A DNA stretch of 8,538 nt from Candidatus Zixiibacteriota bacterium (GTDB lineage Bacteria > Zixibacteria > MSB-5A5 > GN15 > FEB-12), in contig JACZYS010000106.1 in the NCBI GenBank assembly GCA_022570975.1, forward strand, positions 1-8,538, read 5' to 3'. A model generated the notes under the pieces. It was not told where the DNA came from, made no database searches, and saw only the letters and a list, made by a program, of their open reading frames with translations. Positions 5,500-8,538 of this stretch are shown here, in pieces. Position 1 is the stretch's first letter. Each line of letters opens with the position of its first letter. The position numbers were made by a program, and so were the translations under genes.

Positions 5500-8451
5500 T
5501 CAGTTGGAAAGCTGATTGAGGTCAATATTATACTGCTTGATTTTTAAGCGTAAAGTTGACTCCGGGATGTTCAGCATTGAGGCGGCATGTTTTTTGACGC
5601 CTTTTTTTTCTCTTAAGGCTTTCAAGATAAACTGTTTTTCGTGTTCTGAGAGATAGTCGTAAAGCGAGTAACTGTCATTAAATTCCATGTCGTTGACTGG
5701 CACAGCAACCGGCATGGCACTATTATGGCCGTGTCCGTTTCCATTTGGCGACCCGTTACCATTTAAGAATTTTCCTGACAAAAGAGATTCGTTAATTTCC
5801 TCCGAATCACCGGCCAGAAGGACCAGTCTCTTTATTTCATTTTCCAATTCCCGAACGTTTCCCGGCCAACTATAGGTCTCAAATCTTTTCTGAATTTCAT
5901 CCGAGAGTTTCTTGCCGGTTCCTTCCATGTAATGAGCTGTCAATAGGGTTATGTCATTTTTTCTTTCTCTTAAGGAGGGGAGCTTAAAACAGAATGCCGC
6001 AAGACGGTAATATAAATCCTGGCGGAAGTTTCCTTTACTCATTTCCACTTCCAGGTTCTTATTGGTGGCCGAGACAATCCTCACATCTACTTTTCTGGAT
6101 TCTGTTTCGCCCAGCCGGGTGATATCCTGAGATTCAAGAACCCGCAATATTTTTGCCTGAATACTGAGCGGCATATCTGCTATCTCATCTAAGAAGAATG
6201 TTCCTTTGTCTGCTTCTTCAAAGAGTCCCGGTTTGTCTCTGTCAGCACCGGTAAAAGCACCTCTTTTGTAACCAAACAGTTCCGATTCCAGAAGAGTTTC
6301 CGGCAGGGCGGCACAATTTACCGAGATAAACCGGTAATCTCTTCTGAGCGAGTTATAATGAATGGCTCTGGCTAATAAGTCTTTCCCGCTTCCGGTTTCT
6401 CCTTCAATGGAGATTGAGATATTGGAGTCAACTACCTGTTCGGCCTGTTTTAAGATGCCTAACAGAATTGCATCCTGAGTAATGAAATTAGGGAAAGATG
6501 ATTTTTGCTGAAGTTCAGACTTTAACCTCCGATTATCTTCCAACAATTTATTTTTTAGTTTCTCTGTCCATTTAAAAGCAATCAAATCAGTATAACCAAC
6601 GGCAAAATTCAATTCTTCCTGACAGAACGGATCCAAAATGTTTTCCGGTGAAAGACGGTCCAGATACAAATAGCAAGTTCCGTAATTACTCAAACGGAAA
6701 GGAACGACAATAACCGATGTAACAGAAACAGAGCCATCATCAAATAAGGCATTAATAAACGGATCCCTTCTGCTATCCAATATTATAGTCGGTTTGAGAC
6801 GCGAGACTTCTTCATCCATCAGCTTACTGAAATTCTCTTTAAAATTTGACTCCGCCGAAGGAGATAAATTCTTACTGCATATAACCGGAAGAGTTGAAGA
6901 ATCCGGCGCATATAAAACAGCACGGCCCCCTCTGGTTTTTTTGGCCAGAATTGAAAGGACATCTTCGATCTGGTTTGACTCAATATCAGAGATTTCTTCA
7001 GCTGTGAAGAGATTCCCAAACAGTTTATATTGATTATCCTGTGAGATTGAGAGAGCAACAGCCTGCTCCGAGAGTTTCTTGAGAAATCTGGCTACTTCTT
7101 TTAGCTTATTTTTTTCTTCGATTTTTGAAAATATTTTCTCAGCCCGGCTCAGTTTCCTGAAACCGCTGGCCAGGTCTCCCTGACTACAAGATGTCATTCC
7201 AATAATAAAGTAAGACTCAGCAATCCAATAATCTGAATTGAGTGACTTGAAGATTTTTGATGCTTCTTTTAAGAGCATATTGACATTGTTTATGTTCTCC
7301 AAATTGAACTTGGACTTGATTTCGGCCATAATCAGAATTGTACGGGCCAGCTCGTAAGGTTCATCAATTTGTCTCACTTGATCAACGGCTGTCTTAATAT
7401 GGGACACTGCTTCTGCTTTATCTTCTTTGGCTGCAAATACGCGGGAAATAATTCTCTCTGAAAGTCCAATCTCCAGTTTTTCACCAAGCATTGTTGCCAG
7501 CTCAAGAGCTTTCTGACCATACTTCATGGCCTCGTCAACATTGTCTAACTCCAATTCAACTTCCGCCAATCTCCGTGAAGACTGGGAGACAAGGGCGGAT
7601 TCTGGGGCCAGCAGTACACCTTTTTGATAGGCATCACTTAAAAGGGCCTTTGCCTTATAAAGGTCACCTTTTTCAAAGGCAAGTTCCCCGGCATATTCAA
7701 GATAAATTACTTTTTCTCTCTTGAGACTCAGACGACTTATAATCTCAAGGGCTTTGTCCATATGCCTTCCGGCAAGAAGGAAGTGCCTTTTGCGAAGGTG
7801 GAGGTATCCGGATGCGAGATAGTTTTTGACAAGAGTTATTTCTTGGTTTTTATCTAAATTATATTCAATAGCATAATTGAGGTTTTCTTCGGCTTCTTCC
7901 CAATGACCGGTTCTTATCTGAGTCATGCCCTTATTTCCTCTCAACTGGGCAATTTTCCGGTGATCATTGTCAATCATCATCTGGGCTTCATTCAAGTGAG
8001 TCACAGAGTCATTATAATTACATCTTATGTGGGAGATACCGGCTAATTGGTTGAGGGCATCAATCTGGCCGGTCTTTTCAGACGCTCTCCGGTAAGCAGC
8101 GAGTGAATCTCTGGCCCTGATTTCAGAATTTCTCAAGTCACCAAGGGAGAAATAAACTTTGGACAGTATCAACTGTACCCGGCCATATCTTCTGTTAAGA
8201 GGATGGTCAGCCAGGATTTTAGCAGATTTCAATCCGCAATCGAGTGCTTTTCTATAAATACCCTGGAATAAATAAAGATCTGATTTTAAAAGCAAATAAA
8301 GTCCCGATTCAGGAGTATCGGGCTTGAACTCATCTCCATTGAGTAATTCTATTTCTTCTCCGGCAAAGTTATGCTTTCTCTGTTTGAGAAGCTCCTCAAT
8401 GGCCAGAAGTCTACTATCAAAAGTGATTTGTGGTGAGGTGTTATTCATCAC
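5500..8451 (-). CDS. Sigma-54-dependent transcriptional activator with TPR and GAF sensory regions
   Basis: A 983-residue bacterial enhancer-binding protein. Residues about 45-445 form ten TPR-like helical pairs (for example GHWEEAEENLNYAIEYN at 182-198 and GDLYKAKALLSDAYQKG at 262-278). Residues about 490-628 look like a divergent GAF domain, followed by a short charged helix (629-650). The AAA+ domain (about 655-885) has Walker A GETGSGKD (684-691), the sigma-54 contact loop GAFTGA (731-736), Walker B FFLDE (752-756), the RQDLYYRL arginine region (810-817) and sensor II WPGNVREL (862-869). An Asn/Gly-rich linker (897-910) leads to a Fis-type helix-turn-helix (about 937-978, KKHAASMLNIPESTLRLKIK). 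All key residues for ATP hydrolysis and sigma-54 remodelling are present. There is no receiver domain, so it is probably controlled by a ligand or partner protein. The start is GTG at 8451 or, one codon on, ATG at 8448, which I favour; the ribosome binding site is weak either way. Targets are unknown. Confidence 0.92.
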   Translation of the reverse strand: MMNNTSPQITFDSRLLAIEELLKQRKHNFAGEEIELLNGDEFKPDTPESGLYLLLKSDLYLFQGIYRKALDCGLKSAKILADHPLNRRYGRVQLILSKVYFSLGDLRNSEIRARDSLAAYRRASEKTGQIDALNQLAGISHIRCNYNDSVTHLNEAQMMIDNDHRKIAQLRGNKGMTQIRTGHWEEAEENLNYAIEYNLDKNQEITLVKNYLASGYLHLRKRHFLLAGRHMDKALEIISRLSLKREKVIYLEYAGELAFEKGDLYKAKALLSDAYQKGVLLAPESALVSQSSRRLAEVELELDNVDEAMKYGQKALELATMLGEKLEIGLSERIISRVFAAKEDKAEAVSHIKTAVDQVRQIDEPYELARTILIMAEIKSKFNLENINNVNMLLKEASKIFKSLNSDYWIAESYFIIGMTSCSQGDLASGFRKLSRAEKIFSKIEEKNKLKEVARFLKKLSEQAVALSISQDNQYKLFGNLFTAEEISDIESNQIEDVLSILAKKTRGGRAVLYAPDSSTLPVICSKNLSPSAESNFKENFSKLMDEEVSRLKPTIILDSRRDPFINALFDDGSVSVTSVIVVPFRLSNYGTCYLYLDRLSPENILDPFCQEELNFAVGYTDLIAFKWTEKLKNKLLEDNRRLKSELQQKSSFPNFITQDAILLGILKQAEQVVDSNISISIEGETGSGKDLLARAIHYNSLRRDYRFISVNCAALPETLLESELFGYKRGAFTGADRDKPGLFEEADKGTFFLDEIADMPLSIQAKILRVLESQDITRLGETESRKVDVRIVSATNKNLEVEMSKGNFRQDLYYRLAAFCFKLPSLRERKNDITLLTAHYMEGTGKKLSDEIQKRFETYSWPGNVRELENEIKRLVLLAGDSEEINESLLSGKFLNGNGSPNGNGHGHNSAMPVAVPVNDMEFNDSYSLYDYLSEHEKQFILKALREKKGVKKHAASMLNIPESTLRLKIKQYNIDLNQLSN

Positions 8452-8538
8452 TTCATCTTAACTAAAGGTTACTAAAAGTCTTGCTACTTGCTGCTGTTTG
8501 CAACAGAGCCAGTTCTTACTACGTTAGCCGTTTGCCCG
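8452..8538. other. Upstream region of the sigma-54 activator, no gene seen
   Basis: The last 87 bases hold no coding sequence that I can support. A short inverted repeat (CTGTT-TGC-AACAG, 8494-8506) is present about 43 bp before the activator start, but it is only 5 bp per arm. No convincing sigma-70 or sigma-54 promoter is visible; the promoter may lie beyond the window. Confidence 0.35.

Noticed and set aside
5685..5760. Asn/Gly repeats in the activator linker as relatives of the receptor's calcium loops
   Set aside because: The linker (NGNGSPNGNGHGHN) has no aspartates and no D-x-N-x-N-G-x-x-D spacing; it is a flexible low-complexity linker.
8494..8506. Inverted repeat CTGTT-TGC-AACAG as an operator for the activator gene
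   Set aside because: Only 5 bp per arm, single copy, and no identifiable promoter beside it; too weak to call.

Overview
The window carries four complete protein-coding genes, all on the minus strand. In transcription order (right to left) they are a large TPR-GAF-AAA+ sigma-54 activator (8451-5500), a lipoate/octanoate protein transferase resembling LipM (5424-4609), a TonB-dependent outer-membrane receptor with an N-terminal carboxypeptidase-regulatory-like domain (4387-1037), and a PorV/PorQ-family outer-membrane beta-barrel protein (989-3). I recognise no RNA gene, insertion sequence, phage gene or CRISPR array. The sequence is moderately AT-rich and looks like chromosomal DNA.

The pairing of a TonB receptor that begins with a CarboxypepD_reg-like domain and a PorV/PorQ-family barrel points to a Gram-negative member of the Fibrobacteres-Chlorobi-Bacteroidetes (FCB) group or a related candidate phylum (Zixibacteria, Marinimicrobia, KSB1/Calditrichaeota are plausible). 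This placement is inferred from gene content; no marker gene is present.

Layout. At the right end, 87 bp of upstream DNA precede the regulator. A 75-bp gap separates it from the transferase gene, so these two may be co-transcribed. A 221-bp gap then carries a good sigma-70-type promoter (TTGACT-18 bp-TATAAT, minus strand), a roughly 150-nt leader with an 11/12 direct repeat, and a strong GGAGGT ribosome binding site, all pointing at the receptor gene. Only 49 bp separate the receptor stop codon from the barrel start, so those two very likely form an operon. That short gap contains a perfect 14-bp tandem duplication of a ribosome binding site plus ATG.

Functionally, the receptor and the barrel form an outer-membrane module whose substrate cannot be told from sequence. 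The receptor has an unusual feature: roughly 200 residues inserted in its barrel carry seven EF-hand-like D-x-N-x-N-G-x-x-D loops, suggesting a calcium-binding extracellular loop. The regulator and the lipoylation enzyme sit upstream and have no evident functional tie to the receptor; no sigma-54 promoter was found in the gaps by eye. I see no clear new defence or mobile system. The points most worth checking are the calcium-loop insert, the duplicated start site with an ATG-TAG start-stop element, and the repeat-bearing leader.
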